The notes: generated from the letters alone by a model not told the origin. Counted from the stretch's first letter, positions 44,521 to 53,901 are shown. The stretch is 64,000 bases of DNA from Flavobacteriaceae bacterium (GCA_018608625.1 JABAZC010000040.1:1-64000); one strand, 5' to 3'. Translations and numbers: made by a program.

Positions 44521-47040
44521 TTATTTAATTGATTTTATATACCTTTCTGCATTTTTATGTATTTGAACGATTTGATAATTCATGGAAGAAATTCCGAAAT
44601 ACGGCTTCGAAATTATCAATTCATTCTCTGTCTCTAGAATCTTTACAAATCCTAAAGCGCCCTGAACACTTTTCAGCCCGTGAACGACTACAAATATAGT
44701 GTTTGTATTATAACCATCTCTAGAAACTGTTAAATTAAAATAGTCAACTTCTTCAACAGCAGTACTTAACGCTGTTTCAAATGTGTTGATTTCCTCTGCT
44801 TCAGACCGGTCAAACTTAAAAACAACTTTGAAGTTCGTTTGAGTTGAGTCTTCAACAAATGCTTTGTTTGCTAGCTCTGGAATGATAGTGCTGTACATTT
44901 GAGCTGCCTTTTTTCCTTCTAAACTGCTTGGATAGTTGAGAGCAACAAAATTCAACCCTTCTTTATAGGCTTCAAAACCGTACAAACGCGCTCTAGAGGT
45001 CGCCTTAAGGAGTTCTAGCTTGGGTACAATTTCATCTCCATCTAACCTTGTGATTTGCAAATCACACCCGTCTATTACCTCTTGATAATTACCAAGCTCA
45101 AACTGTGTATATAGATTATTGTATAGCGACTGTGGGCTGTTTTCGTTATTTAGAAGGGCTAGTTCTGGATTTAATAAAATAGCTGCATACCTGGAGTCTT
45201 TGTGGTTTTCTATAATGTCTTTTTTTAAAATAGCTTGTAACTGGCTCAAGCCCAGCAAGGAGTATACTTTATATAAATTATACTTTGTTGGTAAAACAAG
45301 TCGATCTTCGGGAAACTGTTTCAAAAGTTGTTCAAGTTTGTTTTGAGACAATGTATACTCCTTAAATTTATCTTTATAAATAAGCCCTAATTGATAATAT
45401 GCAAAATTGCGTTCTTTAGAAATGCTATCTAATGTGGATTCTTCAGATGGAATTTGTGCTAAATAATACTCAATGGTGAATCGGCTTTTATCAACTTCCA
45501 TCTCGGCTTCTTCAAATTCTTTTTCAACAACTTCTTCATTCCGAACGGTCTTATTGGACCAGCGCCAATTGGCCTCTAAAGCACGCGCTCCCCATATTCT
45601 TACAAACTCATTTTTCCCAAACGCAAGCGTTGTTGGGTTGTAAAAATAAAACGTTTTATCTTTCTTGCGAACTTCATTTAGTGTTGGCACAAAGTAGGCC
45701 TCCCTAGTAGTGGCATCTTCTTTTTCAAGAGCTTCTTCTTCCAGTTTTAAGTTCTCAATGTATGTTTGGAAATATGCCTCTTTTTCGGACTGTGAAAGCT
45801 CGACGAGCCTTAACACACTATCCGTTTCATGCGCCACAGCTTCGTAATAAATAACATCTTCTAGGTTGTCACGTTTACGCTTGATAGCACGAAATGACTT
45901 GCTATTATCTTGAAGACTGAGTAAGGTGCTATCGTAATAAGAGCCCGCTAAACTGTATTCTGAATAATCGAAATTTAGGTCGGCTAATATCCGATAATTA
46001 AGAGCGGTTAAATGGGCGTCTTTAGAGTCCGTTCGCAGTGATTTGTTATAATAAGCAATTGCTAAGGAGTCTTTGTTGTTCTTAATTTGATAATTAGCAA
46101 TTTGGTGGTATATTTTATCTAAAAAAGGCCGATTTTCTCTGTTTGACTCTAAGTTCTCTAAAAGCGTTTCAAGGATAAGCTTGTTGTCATTTTCAAAATC
46201 AAAATTTTTGATTTTTTCCAAATGAGCGCTTATCATATAAACTCTAGGAGTTTTACGGTTCAGGGCGATCACCTGATCAAACGCGAGATTGGAGCTGTCT
46301 TTAATTCCTAAGGAAGAATATAGCTGACCCTCTATGAACCGAAGCCTCCCTAGCTCGTGGTTGTCTTTGGTGAGTTGTGATGCTCGCTGGAGTTGGATTA
46401 TAGCGCTATCTAATGCTTTAATAGTGATATATGCCTGAGCCAGTGCGGAGCTGGCAGCCACGTTGTCTTCATCTGAGAGTTTATTTGACTCAATGAGCTC
46501 CTTTAAATTTTTAATAGCTAAGCCTTCGTTTTCTAAACGTAAATTGGTTTTTGCGCGCCATATTTTCGCCAAGTTGATGTTGCTACTTGCGGGATATTTA
46601 AACAAAATATAATTAAACGCTTCCTGGGCGGGAATAAAACGATTGTCAAAATAACGAGCTTTTCCAAGAAGAATGTAGGACTCGTCTATTTGCGGGTTTT
46701 TTTCTTTTCCTTTAATATTCATGCCATGCACTTGAATGGCCTTAACAGCTTTTTCTTCAGCACGCCCAAAATTTGGGTCCTGAGCTTTACCCCCTAGAAT
46801 AATGTCGTCTGTTGGCTGTAAACGTTCGACCGGTAGTATATCCCAATAATTATCTATAAATGTAGAGTTGATTGCTGTTTTTCCTGTTTCTAAAGCAATA
46901 CCCCCATTGTAAAGAATGTTATACTTGGTGTTTAAGGAGTGCCAAGAACGATTTATGAATTTATCTTTTTTGCGCGAGCATCCCGTTGCAACAAAAAGCA
47001 TGAGGACTACAAATAACATAAAATTATACACGTTTTTCAA
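44521..47040 (-). CDS. SprE/PorW-type TPR lipoprotein (gliding and type IX secretion)
   Basis: A lipoprotein of about 840 residues with lipobox FVATG-C followed by SRKKDKFINRSWHSLNTKYN and LYNGGIALETG, the opening typical of SprE in Flavobacterium and PorW in Porphyromonas. TPR repeats cover most of the rest. These proteins are required for type IX secretion and link the PorV shuttle pathway to the translocon in Porphyromonas. The start is uncertain: TTG at 47040 gives M-K-N-V-Y-N plus a good signal peptide; TTG at 47046 adds two residues; ATG at 47019 would lack the basic residues. It lies 12 bp upstream of the bactofilin gene. Confidence 0.88.
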   Translation of the reverse strand: MKNVYNFMLFVVLMLFVATGCSRKKDKFINRSWHSLNTKYNILYNGGIALETGKTAINSTFIDNYWDILPVERLQPTDDIILGGKAQDPNFGRAEEKAVKAIQVHGMNIKGKEKNPQIDESYILLGKARYFDNRFIPAQEAFNYILFKYPASSNINLAKIWRAKTNLRLENEGLAIKNLKELIESNKLSDEDNVAASSALAQAYITIKALDSAIIQLQRASQLTKDNHELGRLRFIEGQLYSSLGIKDSSNLAFDQVIALNRKTPRVYMISAHLEKIKNFDFENDNKLILETLLENLESNRENRPFLDKIYHQIANYQIKNNKDSLAIAYYNKSLRTDSKDAHLTALNYRILADLNFDYSEYSLAGSYYDSTLLSLQDNSKSFRAIKRKRDNLEDVIYYEAVAHETDSVLRLVELSQSEKEAYFQTYIENLKLEEEALEKEDATTREAYFVPTLNEVRKKDKTFYFYNPTTLAFGKNEFVRIWGARALEANWRWSNKTVRNEEVVEKEFEEAEMEVDKSRFTIEYYLAQIPSEESTLDSISKERNFAYYQLGLIYKDKFKEYTLSQNKLEQLLKQFPEDRLVLPTKYNLYKVYSLLGLSQLQAILKKDIIENHKDSRYAAILLNPELALLNNENSPQSLYNNLYTQFELGNYQEVIDGCDLQITRLDGDEIVPKLELLKATSRARLYGFEAYKEGLNFVALNYPSSLEGKKAAQMYSTIIPELANKAFVEDSTQTNFKVVFKFDRSEAEEINTFETALSTAVEEVDYFNLTVSRDGYNTNTIFVVVHGLKSVQGALGFVKILETENELIISKPYFGISSMNYQIVQIHKNAERYIKSIK

Positions 47041-47139
47041 AAGCAAGGTCTTTGGTTATCTTCTAACTAAAATACACAGCATTATAGTGTATCGTTGTGT
47101 AAAAATAATCATCTTTTTGCATAAAACTAACAAAAACCA

Positions 47140-47151
47140 CGGGTTTACCCG
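47140..47151. promoter_or_regulatory. Palindrome between the divergent sprE-like and reductase genes
   Basis: CGGGTTTACCCG is a 5-bp inverted repeat with a TT centre, GC-rich in an otherwise AT-rich 200-bp divergent intergenic region. It could be an operator. It is not followed by a T run and is too short for a terminator. Confidence 0.35.
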
Positions 47152-47218
47152 AAATTTAAAAATAAACTAAAAGCTAATTTTAGGGAAGTGTTAACAGGAA
47201 TTTAGATTAAATCTTTCT

Positions 47219-47226
47219 TATTTTTG
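47219..47226 (+). promoter_or_regulatory. Promoter -7 element for the ferredoxin reductase gene
   Basis: TATTTTTG matches TAnnTTTG, 13 nt before the ATG at 47240, giving a very short leader. No -33 TTG is visible. Confidence 0.5.
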
Positions 47227-47239
47227 TTAAAAAATTTCC

Positions 47240-48289
47240 ATGGCACAATTCCACACTCTTAAAATTCAATCTATTGTTAGGCAAACCGAAAAAGCGGTTA
47301 GTGTCTCCTTTGATGTCCCGACTTCTCTGGTGACTGAATTTGCTTTTAAGGCTGGGCAATATATTACATTAAAAGCTGTGATAGACGGAGCTGAAGTTCG
47401 TAGAGATTATTCTTTAAGTTCAAGTCCAAAAAGTGGCGATTTAACAGTCACTATCAAAGAAATTGATGGGGGTCTTTTTTCAACTTATGCAAATAACAGC
47501 TTAAATATTGGAGATAGCTTAGAGGTTGGGATACCTAATGGACGTTTTATTTACGAACCACAAACCGATAACACAAGCTCTATTGTTGCTTTTGCAGCGG
47601 GCAGCGGAATCACGCCAATAATGAGTATTGCCAGAACGGTTTTAGAAACGGGCAATGATAACATTGTTTTGATCTACGGCAATAAAAGCCCTGAAAAGAC
47701 GATTTTTTACAAAGAAATTTTAAAATTACAATCAACATATTTAAATCGTTTTAGAGTGCAGTTTGTTTACAGTGAATCAAATAATGAAGGCTCATTATTT
47801 GGACGTATCGATGGTGGCAATATAAATTATGTTATCAAAAACACAATCCAGCTTGAGACTTCACATCTGTTTTATTTGTGTGGCCCCGAGGGAATGGTCA
47901 AAACAACAACCGCTATTTTGTCCGAAAAAGGAATACGGGACGAGCAAATTCTTTTTGAACTTTTTACAGCTTCTGACGTAGTGCCTGCAAATAAGCCTAT
48001 CAACAAAGGAAAGTCTGAGGTTACCATGCTTGTTGACGACGAAGAAACAACCCTTATGATGCCACAAAATCAAACAATTTTGGAAGCAGCTCTTGCTAAT
48101 GATATAGATGCGCCTTACTCCTGTCAGGGGGGGGTGTGTAGTAGTTGTATTTGTCGTGTTACTGAGGGATCTGCCAAGATGAGGCAAAACAATATATTGA
48201 CAGACAATGAAGTAGCTGAGGGGTTAGTTTTAAGCTGTCAAGCAGAGCCAACTTCATCCTTGTTAAAGGTCGACTTCGACGATATTTAA
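47240..48289 (+). CDS. FAD/NAD(P)-dependent oxidoreductase with 2Fe-2S ferredoxin domain (PaaE-like)
   Basis: A 349-residue electron-transfer protein. The FAD domain has RDYSLSSSP (55-63), the NAD(P) domain has AGSGITPIMSI, and the C-terminal plant-type ferredoxin domain has cysteines C295, C300, C303 and C333 (CQGGVCSSC and LSCQ). This is the layout of PaaE, which feeds electrons to the phenylacetyl-CoA epoxidase, and of related reductases. No paaABCD genes are nearby, so the partner may be different. A run of eight G (48127-48134) sits inside the cluster-binding loop. It is convergent with the GT9 gene, their stop codons overlapping. Confidence 0.92.
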   Translation: MAQFHTLKIQSIVRQTEKAVSVSFDVPTSLVTEFAFKAGQYITLKAVIDGAEVRRDYSLSSSPKSGDLTVTIKEIDGGLFSTYANNSLNIGDSLEVGIPNGRFIYEPQTDNTSSIVAFAAGSGITPIMSIARTVLETGNDNIVLIYGNKSPEKTIFYKEILKLQSTYLNRFRVQFVYSESNNEGSLFGRIDGGNINYVIKNTIQLETSHLFYLCGPEGMVKTTTAILSEKGIRDEQILFELFTASDVVPANKPINKGKSEVTMLVDDEETTLMMPQNQTILEAALANDIDAPYSCQGGVCSSCICRVTEGSAKMRQNNILTDNEVAEGLVLSCQAEPTSSLLKVDFDDI

Positions 48290-49302
48290 AGATTCCTATT
48301 AACTGCTTCTAAAACGCTTTTTACTGAAATTGTTTCAATTGCTAATTCGTAACCCTCGGGAAAGGTGTTTCCGTAAATTGAGGTTGGAATTTTGGGGTAC
48401 TTAACTCGGTCGGCTAGCAAGTTATTTGTGACATCCTGATTAAAAGGAGCAAAACCAGCATATGGGTGAGTTACCCCCCAAAGGGTCACCACATTTACCC
48501 CCAACATCGCAGCCATATGGCCATTACTTGAGTCCATAGACAACATAACCTTTAAGTTTGATATGATATCGAGTTCGTGCTCTAAACTGAATTTAGCTGC
48601 AACTGAAAACACATTTGTATACTTCGAGGCTAGTTTTTGAAGTTGCTGAGACTCTTCTGGCCCTCCACCAAAAAGTAAAATTATATGTTTTTTTTGAAGC
48701 TCATAAATCACTTTATCCATCTTTAATATTGGATATGTTTTAGATGCATAGGCGGCAAAAGGTGCGACTCCAATTACTGCGCTTGAAAACCTCCCAAGTG
48801 CGTTTAAGATGCTGTTGGCTAGTTTTTTTGGCGCTCTAGGCGAGGGCGTATTCAACTCGTAGCTAAAGCCTAGGCTCCTAAATACATCGGCATACCTTTC
48901 GGGGGTTGAGCGTAAAGGACTAAAGTTGATCCCTTCAGTAAGCTCTCTTTTTTGTGAACGCCCCTTGTTAATTTGATTGAATTTAATTCCAAACAAAAAG
49001 TATTTTAAAATGTTTGTTCGCAATACATTGTGAAGATCAGCAACCGCATCTATGTTGAGATTACGTATTCGTCTTGACAGTTTATATAATCCCAAAACCC
49101 CTTTGTGTAGATCGTTAAAATCAGCTAATATAACAATCGCTGTTTTCACGTCCCTGAAGAGGGGCGCAAATTGTTTCTTTGTTAAAATAGTAAGCTTAAC
49201 TTTCGGGTTGGATTCAGCAAAAGCGAAAAGTACCGGTACGGTCATTGCCACATCTCCCATGGAAGAGAGCCTGATGACTAATATGTGTTTAATGTCCGTC
49301 AA
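48286..49302 (-). CDS. Family 9 glycosyltransferase (heptosyltransferase-like)
   Basis: A 338-residue GT-B enzyme resembling ADP-heptose:LPS heptosyltransferases. It contains ILVIRLSSMGDVAMTVPVL at the N-terminus, GVAPFAAYASKTYP in the middle, and the C-terminal donor-binding region with LLFGGGPEE and MLSMDSSNGHMAAMLGVNVV. The frame begins with TTG at 49302 (TTG, then TDIKHILV); no ATG lies before the conserved region. It probably adds a core sugar to LPS. It follows the DUF4254 gene by 12 bp on the same strand and overlaps the ferredoxin reductase stop. Confidence 0.9.
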   Translation of the reverse strand: MTDIKHILVIRLSSMGDVAMTVPVLFAFAESNPKVKLTILTKKQFAPLFRDVKTAIVILADFNDLHKGVLGLYKLSRRIRNLNIDAVADLHNVLRTNILKYFLFGIKFNQINKGRSQKRELTEGINFSPLRSTPERYADVFRSLGFSYELNTPSPRAPKKLANSILNALGRFSSAVIGVAPFAAYASKTYPILKMDKVIYELQKKHIILLFGGGPEESQQLQKLASKYTNVFSVAAKFSLEHELDIISNLKVMLSMDSSNGHMAAMLGVNVVTLWGVTHPYAGFAPFNQDVTNNLLADRVKYPKIPTSIYGNTFPEGYELAIETISVKSVLEAVNRNL

Positions 49303-49314
49303 CTGTGAAATAGG

Positions 49315-49923
49315 TTATTTAGTCCCCCTTAGTACTGGATTTAGTTCGTCGTCATTGTACATCTTCATTTGCTTATAAACCTTCATGTATTTCTTACCAA
49401 TACTAATGTCTTCCAACAAGTCGTCAATGGCAGAAGATAGATCTATACGCTGCTCTAAAAGAGTATTTAGCTTAGTTAAACAATTTTTTTGATGAATCTG
49501 TGACGCGTCTTCTCTAACGGTTTCAAGTTGCATGTGATAAATTTTTAAGGCTAATATTGACAAGCGGTCAATAGCCCATGCAGGGCTTTCTGAGTTAATT
49601 TTAGCGCCAGGAAGCAACTGAACATCCTTATAGGCCTCTAAAAAATAACTATCTATAAACTCAACAGAGTCTGTTCGATCTTGATTTGAAGCATCTATCA
49701 TACGCTTTAATCTTAGTGCTGCACCCGGATCAATATTTGGGTCCCTAATAATGTCTTCATAGGCCCATTGTACAGTGTCTATCCAGCACTTTCTAAAAAG
49801 CAAGTGTTCAATTAGATCTTGATCTTTATCGTATTTATTTTGAAACGGTTGATCTACTGAGTTTAACACTTTGTAAGACGCTATGACGTCTTGAAAAATG
49901 GAATTGGCTTTACTTGAAAACAT
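49315..49923 (-). CDS. DUF4254 domain protein
   Basis: A 202-residue cytoplasmic helical protein matching what I know as DUF4254: KCWIDTVQWAYEDIIRDPNI, LRLKRMIDASNQDRTDSVEF, INSESPAWAIDRLSILALKI. Function unknown. The start at 49923 (MFSSKANS) is supported by a -7 element at 49943-49950, which excludes a longer form beginning at 50019. It lies between DUF6427 and the GT9 gene, a neighbourhood that points to LPS or cell-surface synthesis. Confidence 0.85.
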   Translation of the reverse strand: MFSSKANSIFQDVIASYKVLNSVDQPFQNKYDKDQDLIEHLLFRKCWIDTVQWAYEDIIRDPNIDPGAALRLKRMIDASNQDRTDSVEFIDSYFLEAYKDVQLLPGAKINSESPAWAIDRLSILALKIYHMQLETVREDASQIHQKNCLTKLNTLLEQRIDLSSAIDDLLEDISIGKKYMKVYKQMKMYNDDELNPVLRGTK

Positions 49924-49942
49924 GGTGTTTATATTTATATGG

Positions 49943-49950
49943 CAAATATA
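49943..49950 (-). promoter_or_regulatory. Promoter -7 element for DUF4254-GT9
   Basis: TATATTTG on the minus strand, 19 nt before the ATG at 49923, fits TAnnTTTG. It lies just after the stop of the upstream DUF6427 gene. No -33 TTG is visible. Confidence 0.5.
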
Positions 49951-49978
49951 AGGGTATTTCTTTAGTTTGATTATTGTG

Positions 49979-50911
49979 CTATGATATATTAAATGGTATT
50001 TGGATAGCTGATAAAACAAATAGCGATACTATAATAACATCTGTGATCCAGCTAAACTTTGTTGTTTCAGAAAAGTTGGCCATTAAGATAGCCGATGGCG
50101 CAACTATGAAGACATATACCTCCTTACTTTCGCTTTGGCTAAACAGAAAAGCAATGAAACCTACTGTTGTAATAAGAATAAGCAAAAGTATGCTAGGTCT
50201 TTTTTGCCTGTTATTAAAAGATCCCGACAAAAAGTAATTAACTATTCCACAAAGTAGAACAGCCGCTATAAAAAGAGTAAATAACGTGTTGTTTTGTATA
50301 ACTAAATTCCGCATGTCAAAGCTAATATCAGGAAGTTTATCGCTAAGTATTGGAAGTTGGCTGTGAACTACCAAATTAAAGGCAGCCCAAAGGATTCCAA
50401 AAACTAAAACACCACAAAAAGGAATTAATATATTTTTTATTTCAAAAACTGAGTACAGGGCAATGCCTATGATTAATGGGGCGAAAAAGAAAAATGAAAA
50501 TGAATCAAAAAGCGTTGCAAGACAAATCCACAGGGACGCATCCAGGAGCTTTTTTTTAATGTTCGTTTTGTTTTTTAAACTGAGTATTCGGCGCAACGAA
50601 AAGAGTATGAAAAGGTTGGAAATCAACGTTGAGGTGTGTTCTAAAACCTGAGGGGAAACTCCAATAAATAAACAAAAGAATAGTGCGGCAAAGCTGTTGT
50701 TTTGGGTTAGATTGTTTTTAGTGACAATGAAAATAACAGTAAAAAGAGACGCTATTAAAACAAAAAGATAGGCTAGCTCATTTAAATAATTTAGGAGGTT
50801 ACTGTCAAAATTAACTGCAAAAGTTCGTTGATAAAAAGACAAGGCCGTCAATACAACTGAAAAAATTATATAGTGAATTGGTTTAGATGTTTTAAAAAAG
50901 CTTGTAATCAT
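49979..50911 (-). CDS. DUF6427-like multi-pass membrane protein
   Basis: A 310-residue protein with about ten hydrophobic segments, starting MITSFFKTSKPIHYIIFSVV. I believe this is the flavobacterial family DUF6427 (name from memory). The layout resembles small glycosyltransferase-C or LPS-related membrane proteins, but no motif decides this. It is upstream of DUF4254 and GT9 on the same strand and close to purD and DUF6341, an arrangement that I recall as conserved. Confidence 0.75.
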   Translation of the reverse strand: MITSFFKTSKPIHYIIFSVVLTALSFYQRTFAVNFDSNLLNYLNELAYLFVLIASLFTVIFIVTKNNLTQNNSFAALFFCLFIGVSPQVLEHTSTLISNLFILFSLRRILSLKNKTNIKKKLLDASLWICLATLFDSFSFFFFAPLIIGIALYSVFEIKNILIPFCGVLVFGILWAAFNLVVHSQLPILSDKLPDISFDMRNLVIQNNTLFTLFIAAVLLCGIVNYFLSGSFNNRQKRPSILLLILITTVGFIAFLFSQSESKEVYVFIVAPSAILMANFSETTKFSWITDVIIVSLFVLSAIQIPFNIS

Positions 50912-50932
50912 ATAAAGTGTTGACTATATTTG
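50902..50932 (+). promoter_or_regulatory. Promoter for the DUF6341-like gene
   Basis: TTG (50902-50904), a 20-bp spacer and TATATTTG (50925-50932) fit the Bacteroidota pattern. The start codon lies about 103 nt downstream, so the leader would be long. The -33 part overlaps the start of the divergent gene. Confidence 0.6.
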
Positions 50933-51034
50933 CAATGTAAATATAAGATTATTGTAAAGTTGTAGCGACTATTTTAAAATTACTTAAAAAACTTCCAGCA
51001 GCTAATAGCCTTAATAACCATAAATTAAAGACCT

Positions 51035-51262
51035 ATGAAAGATTTATTTAATTCCATTCAAGAGCTTTGTGAATCGGTACTATTTGTGCCTTTTCATGCT
51101 CTAAGAGAGATAGAGTTAACCAACTGGTGGGGTGCCAATGTGGCCACATGGGTTTTTATGGGTATTGGGATTATTGCGTTTATTTACTGGATGCTACAGC
51201 TAAAATCTTTTAGCGATAGGAATGAAGAAGACAAAAGTATTTCTTCACACTCTTACCTATAA
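51035..51262 (+). CDS. DUF6341-like small membrane protein
   Basis: A 75-residue protein with one membrane helix (about 35-57, WGANVATWVFMGIGIIAFIY) and a polar charged tail (SFSDRNEEDKSISSHSYL). I believe it is the family DUF6341, common in Flavobacteriia (name from memory). The 3' end overlaps the purD 3' end by 6 bp on the other strand. Function unknown. Confidence 0.75.
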   Translation: MKDLFNSIQELCESVLFVPFHALREIELTNWWGANVATWVFMGIGIIAFIYWMLQLKSFSDRNEEDKSISSHSYL

Positions 51263-52528
51263 ATCAAATCCAATATCTGTTCGATAATTCATCGCTTCAA
51301 ATTTGATGTTCTCTATAGACTTATACGAGGATTCTAGAGCAGAACGAAAATCATCACCTAATGATGTAACTGTCAATACTCGGCCTCCGTTGGTCACGAG
51401 CTTTCCGTCAGCCTTCGTTGCGCCGGCATGAAATACAATGGATTCCTTAACATTTTCAAGGCCAGTAATTTCTTTTTCTTTATCGTATGCTTCTGGATAG
51501 CCCCCTGAAACAAGCATAACGGTGACCGCTGTTTGAGGGTCAATTTCAATTTCAATCTCGTTTAAACATTCGTTATCTATCGCTTGAAAAATTTCCAAAA
51601 GGTCTGTTTTTAACCTTGGTAAAACAACCTCTGTTTCAGGGTCCCCCATACGAACGTTATACTCAATAACCATCGGTTCATTTTCCACTACAATTAGGCC
51701 AATAAAAATAAATCCTTTATAAGGAAGGTTGTCTTTAACCAGGCCATCTACCGTTGGTTTTACAATTCTATTTTCAATTTTCGTTAATAAGGCAGAATCT
51801 ACAAAAGGGACTGGTGAAATAGCACCCATACCACCTGTGTTTAGCCCTGTATCTCCTTCTCCTATCCGCTTATAGTCTTTAGCTGTTGGAAGTAGTTTGT
51901 AATTCTTCCCATCAGTTAAAACAAAGCAGCTTAGTTCAATACCATCTAAAAACTCTTCGATTACTACCTTTGTACTTGCTGCTCCAAATTTTGAGTCCAC
52001 CAACATGCTTTTAAGCTCTTGTTTAGCTTCATTGATGTCTGTTAATATTAATACCCCTTTTCCAGCTGCTAGGCCATCGGCCTTAAGAACATAAGGCGAA
52101 TTGACAGACTCGAGAAACGCATAACCCTTATCTAGTGTGTCTTTTGTGAAGCTTTCGTATGCTGCTGTTGGAATTCCATGGCGCCATAAAAACTTTTTAG
52201 CAAATTCCTTACTCCCCTCAAGTTGAGCAGCTGCTTTTTGTGGTCCGATAACGGCCACTTGATGCAGCTCAGGGTCGTTAAGGAAAAAGTCATATATGCC
52301 ATTAACTAAAGGGTCTTCCGGTCCAACAACCACCATATTAATGTCATGAGCTAGGACTTGTTTTTTTATACCTTCAAAATTAACAACAGATACGTTAAGA
52401 TTGGTTGCAATTGATGATGTCCCAGAGTTTCCTGGCGCAACAAAAAGCTGGTTGCATAATGGACTTTGAGCAATTTTCCAGGCGAATGTGTGCTCTCTTC
52501 CTCCGGCACCTAATATTAAAATATTCAT
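51257..52528 (-). CDS. purD: Phosphoribosylamine-glycine ligase
   Basis: Second step of purine synthesis: ATP-dependent joining of glycine to phosphoribosylamine. The 423-residue ATP-grasp enzyme has MNILILGAGGREHTFAWKIA, PYVLKADGLAAGKGVLIL, and MVIEYNVRMGDPETEVVLPR. It lies 14 bp after the WcaJ-like gene, so it appears to be read from the polysaccharide promoter upstream of the decarboxylase, an unusual partner for a purine gene. Confidence 0.96.
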   Translation of the reverse strand: MNILILGAGGREHTFAWKIAQSPLCNQLFVAPGNSGTSSIATNLNVSVVNFEGIKKQVLAHDINMVVVGPEDPLVNGIYDFFLNDPELHQVAVIGPQKAAAQLEGSKEFAKKFLWRHGIPTAAYESFTKDTLDKGYAFLESVNSPYVLKADGLAAGKGVLILTDINEAKQELKSMLVDSKFGAASTKVVIEEFLDGIELSCFVLTDGKNYKLLPTAKDYKRIGEGDTGLNTGGMGAISPVPFVDSALLTKIENRIVKPTVDGLVKDNLPYKGFIFIGLIVVENEPMVIEYNVRMGDPETEVVLPRLKTDLLEIFQAIDNECLNEIEIEIDPQTAVTVMLVSGGYPEAYDKEKEITGLENVKESIVFHAGATKADGKLVTNGGRVLTVTSLGDDFRSALESSYKSIENIKFEAMNYRTDIGFDL

Positions 52529-52542
52529 AGTGGTATTTAGAA

Positions 52543-53901
52543 TTAATAGGCTTTTTCTTCGCCTCTTATAAAATTAAAAACAGTTTGAAAGATAATTTTT
52601 ATATCTAAAAAAAAGGACCAGTTTTCAATATAAAAAACATCGTGCTTAACGCGTCCAATTATGTCTTTGTTGGTTTCAACTTCGCCCCTGTACCCGCTAA
52701 CCTGTGCTAATCCAGTGATTCCTGGCTTTACAAAGTGACGGACCATAAATTTATCGATATTTTTAGCATACATATTTGTATGGCTTAACATATGTGGTCT
52801 TGGCCCAACTACGGACATTTGTCCCAATAGTACATTGAAAAATTGTGGCATTTCATCAATACTTAATTTTCGAATAAACTTCCCTACTTTAGTTATGCGG
52901 CCGTCATTACGTTTAACCTGAACAAGGTCTGCTTCAGGGTTCAAAACCATAGACCTATACTTAAAACAGTTGAAAGACTTATAATTATGGCCGTTTCTAA
53001 GCTGAGTAAAAAAGATAGGGCCCTTTGATTCCAATTTGATAAGTATGGCTAAAATTGGCGTAAGCCAAGAAAGAACTAATGCAATGATCGTTATTGAAAA
53101 AACAATATCAAATACGCGTTTTAATAAAAGGCTAAAGGGGTCGTTTAAAGGGATGGTTCTAAAAGTCAAGATTGGGATGACTCCATAAAAGTCATGTTTG
53201 AGTTTTTTAGACAAAACCTGAGTATTGTCTGGAATAAACTTTACAATCTTAAGGTTGTTGTCTGCAAAATTTAGTACTGATAAGAGATCTGTATTATTAA
53301 GTTCAGACGTAGAACAGTAAATTTCATCAATTTTATTATCAATAATATAACTAAATATCGACTCTAAATTAAGCGTCTCTCGGTCTTTAAAACACACTAT
53401 TTTTTTGTTTTTAAATCCCAAATGTGGAGTTTCTTTAAAAAACTCTTCCAACAAAAACCCCTGCTTACTGGCGCCTAATATGATTGTTTTTCTTGAGTTC
53501 TTTCTAAGTGTTCCACGGTATTTTTTGAGCAAAAAGAACATTCCGTACTTGAATACTGAAACCGAGAAACTGACTGATAATATATATTTTAAAACAACAA
53601 TTGGATAGAGCTCTAGCTTTACGTTAAAGCCTGAATAAGCAAACATTAAAAGTGTGAAAAACAAAATTTGTCTCACAAGTAAGTTGAGGACCCTTGTGAT
53701 AAATGAATACCTATAAACTTCATAAAACTGTGTTATTAAAGCTGTAATCGTCCAACCTAAAGATATTAAAAACACGAAGTTTAAAGCCGGTATCTCTTTA
53801 AAAAAGCAGAAAATACCAAGTATATTTATAACAGCTAAATCAACCGTATAAGAAATTGGTCTAATAAACCCTGAGTACCGTCCTTGCTTAAATAAACCCA
53901 C
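52543..53901 (-). CDS. Undecaprenyl-phosphate sugar phosphotransferase (WcaJ/WbaP-like initiating enzyme)
   Basis: Starts the repeat unit by moving a sugar-1-phosphate, probably glucose-1-P, to undecaprenyl phosphate. The 452-residue protein has four N-terminal membrane helices with RYSGFIRPISYTVDL, a central Rossmann-like CoA-binding domain (KTIILGASKQGFLLEEFF) and the C-terminal catalytic domain with KRVFDIVFS, MSVVGPRPHMLSHT, and PGITGLAQVSGYRGE. The start is GTG at 53901, directly after the decarboxylase stop, so the two are coupled. Confidence 0.93.
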   Translation of the reverse strand: MGLFKQGRYSGFIRPISYTVDLAVINILGIFCFFKEIPALNFVFLISLGWTITALITQFYEVYRYSFITRVLNLLVRQILFFTLLMFAYSGFNVKLELYPIVVLKYILSVSFSVSVFKYGMFFLLKKYRGTLRKNSRKTIILGASKQGFLLEEFFKETPHLGFKNKKIVCFKDRETLNLESIFSYIIDNKIDEIYCSTSELNNTDLLSVLNFADNNLKIVKFIPDNTQVLSKKLKHDFYGVIPILTFRTIPLNDPFSLLLKRVFDIVFSITIIALVLSWLTPILAILIKLESKGPIFFTQLRNGHNYKSFNCFKYRSMVLNPEADLVQVKRNDGRITKVGKFIRKLSIDEMPQFFNVLLGQMSVVGPRPHMLSHTNMYAKNIDKFMVRHFVKPGITGLAQVSGYRGEVETNKDIIGRVKHDVFYIENWSFFLDIKIIFQTVFNFIRGEEKAY

